From Streptomyces monomycini (GTDB taxonomy: Bacteria > Actinomycetota > Actinomycetes > Streptomycetales > Streptomycetaceae), in NCBI RefSeq assembly GCF_022271435.1, contig NZ_JAFIQY010000051.1, positions 1 through 58,233 on the forward strand: a DNA stretch of 58,233 bases. Reading direction: 5' to 3'. Position 1 is the stretch's first letter; every line of letters starts with the position of its first letter. The position numbers and the translations under genes were made by a program. The notes below the pieces were generated by a model. It had not been told where the DNA came from, ran no database searches, and worked only from the letters and a program-made list of their open reading frames with translations. Below, piece by piece: positions 57,969-58,233 of this stretch.

Positions 57969-58189
57969 GCCATCAGGCAGATCCCCCCTGGGCGTGCTCA
58001 CAAGCACCGAGGCGACTCCGAGGCGACTTTTCACGGCCGCCGGTGTGTGAAGGCAGCCCACACGGCCGGCGCCTGCCTCGGCGGGCCGGGCGCACACCCG
58101 GACAGCGCTCGCCCCGACACCCCTGACCATTGAAGCCACCGGCACCGTGATGCCAGCAGCCCAGCTCGCCGCCCCCGCACTCCGACTTC

Positions 58190-58233
58190 CCCGGCCCCTG
58201 CCCCCCTGCCCCCCTGCCCCCCCGCCCCCCCTG
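58190..58233. repeat. C-rich ctgcccc repeat at the right edge
   Basis: The last 40 bp are a run of ctgcccccc-type units that continues beyond the window, so its full extent is unknown. The 220 bp between coaE and this run show no gene or clear signal. Confidence 0.7.

Overview
The window is chromosomal DNA from a Streptomyces or a very close actinomycete. It is very GC-rich with extreme third-position GC bias, uses many GTG and some TTG starts with GGAGG-like ribosome binding sites, and carries SARP, ANTAR and NarL-type regulators and Tat-exported glycosidases. The order pyk, ANTAR regulator, liv operon, thioesterase, polA, rpsA, PAC2 protein, coaE is the core-chromosome order I know from S. 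coelicolor. No rRNA, CRISPR, prophage or polyketide/NRPS cluster is visible.

Left part (1-13.3 kb, accessory): a HExxH metallopeptidase cut by the window edge; a secreted trypsin of the SprT type; 1.5 kb of repetitive non-coding DNA; a NarL-type two-component pair; a decayed IS5/IS427-like element with a small duplicated passenger ORF; and a glycosidase set made of a secreted GH101 endo-alpha-N-acetylgalactosaminidase, a cytoplasmic GH35 beta-galactosidase and a divergent AraC regulator, which together fit O-glycan (Gal-GalNAc) use.

Middle (13.4-31.9 kb): PepN; a coupled lysine-decarboxylase/lysine-monooxygenase pair (DesA/DesB-like) with no DesC or DesD, the decarboxylase carrying an eleven-unit 9-residue repeat in its PLP domain; an exported 5'-nucleotidase; a SIMPL protein; pyruvate kinase; two tandem LAGLIDADG-like genes downstream of a tRNA with a CAA (Leu) anticodon but a short class I variable loop; a PdtaR-like ANTAR regulator; and a two-gene SARP operon whose products hold three SARP modules. 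SARP/PHO-type 11-bp direct repeats lie upstream of that operon.

Right part (31.9-58.2 kb, conserved core): livKHMGF branched-chain amino-acid ABC transporter, PaaI-like thioesterase, FdhF/YdeP-type molybdopterin oxidoreductase, polA, DUF4184 membrane protein, secreted lytic transglycosylase, two small envelope genes, HrpB helicase, methyltransferase, rpsA with a strong promoter and terminator, secreted beta-helix protein, PAC2 protein and coaE.

The most unusual signal is structural. At least seven intergenic spacers hold short tandem arrays whose units include the stop codon and last codons of the adjacent gene (trypsin, 5'-nucleotidase, fdhF, polA, DUF3068/hrpB, methyltransferase, PAC2). 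Similar minisatellite expansion inside genes explains the decarboxylase insert and low-complexity stretches in GH101, LivG and HrpB.
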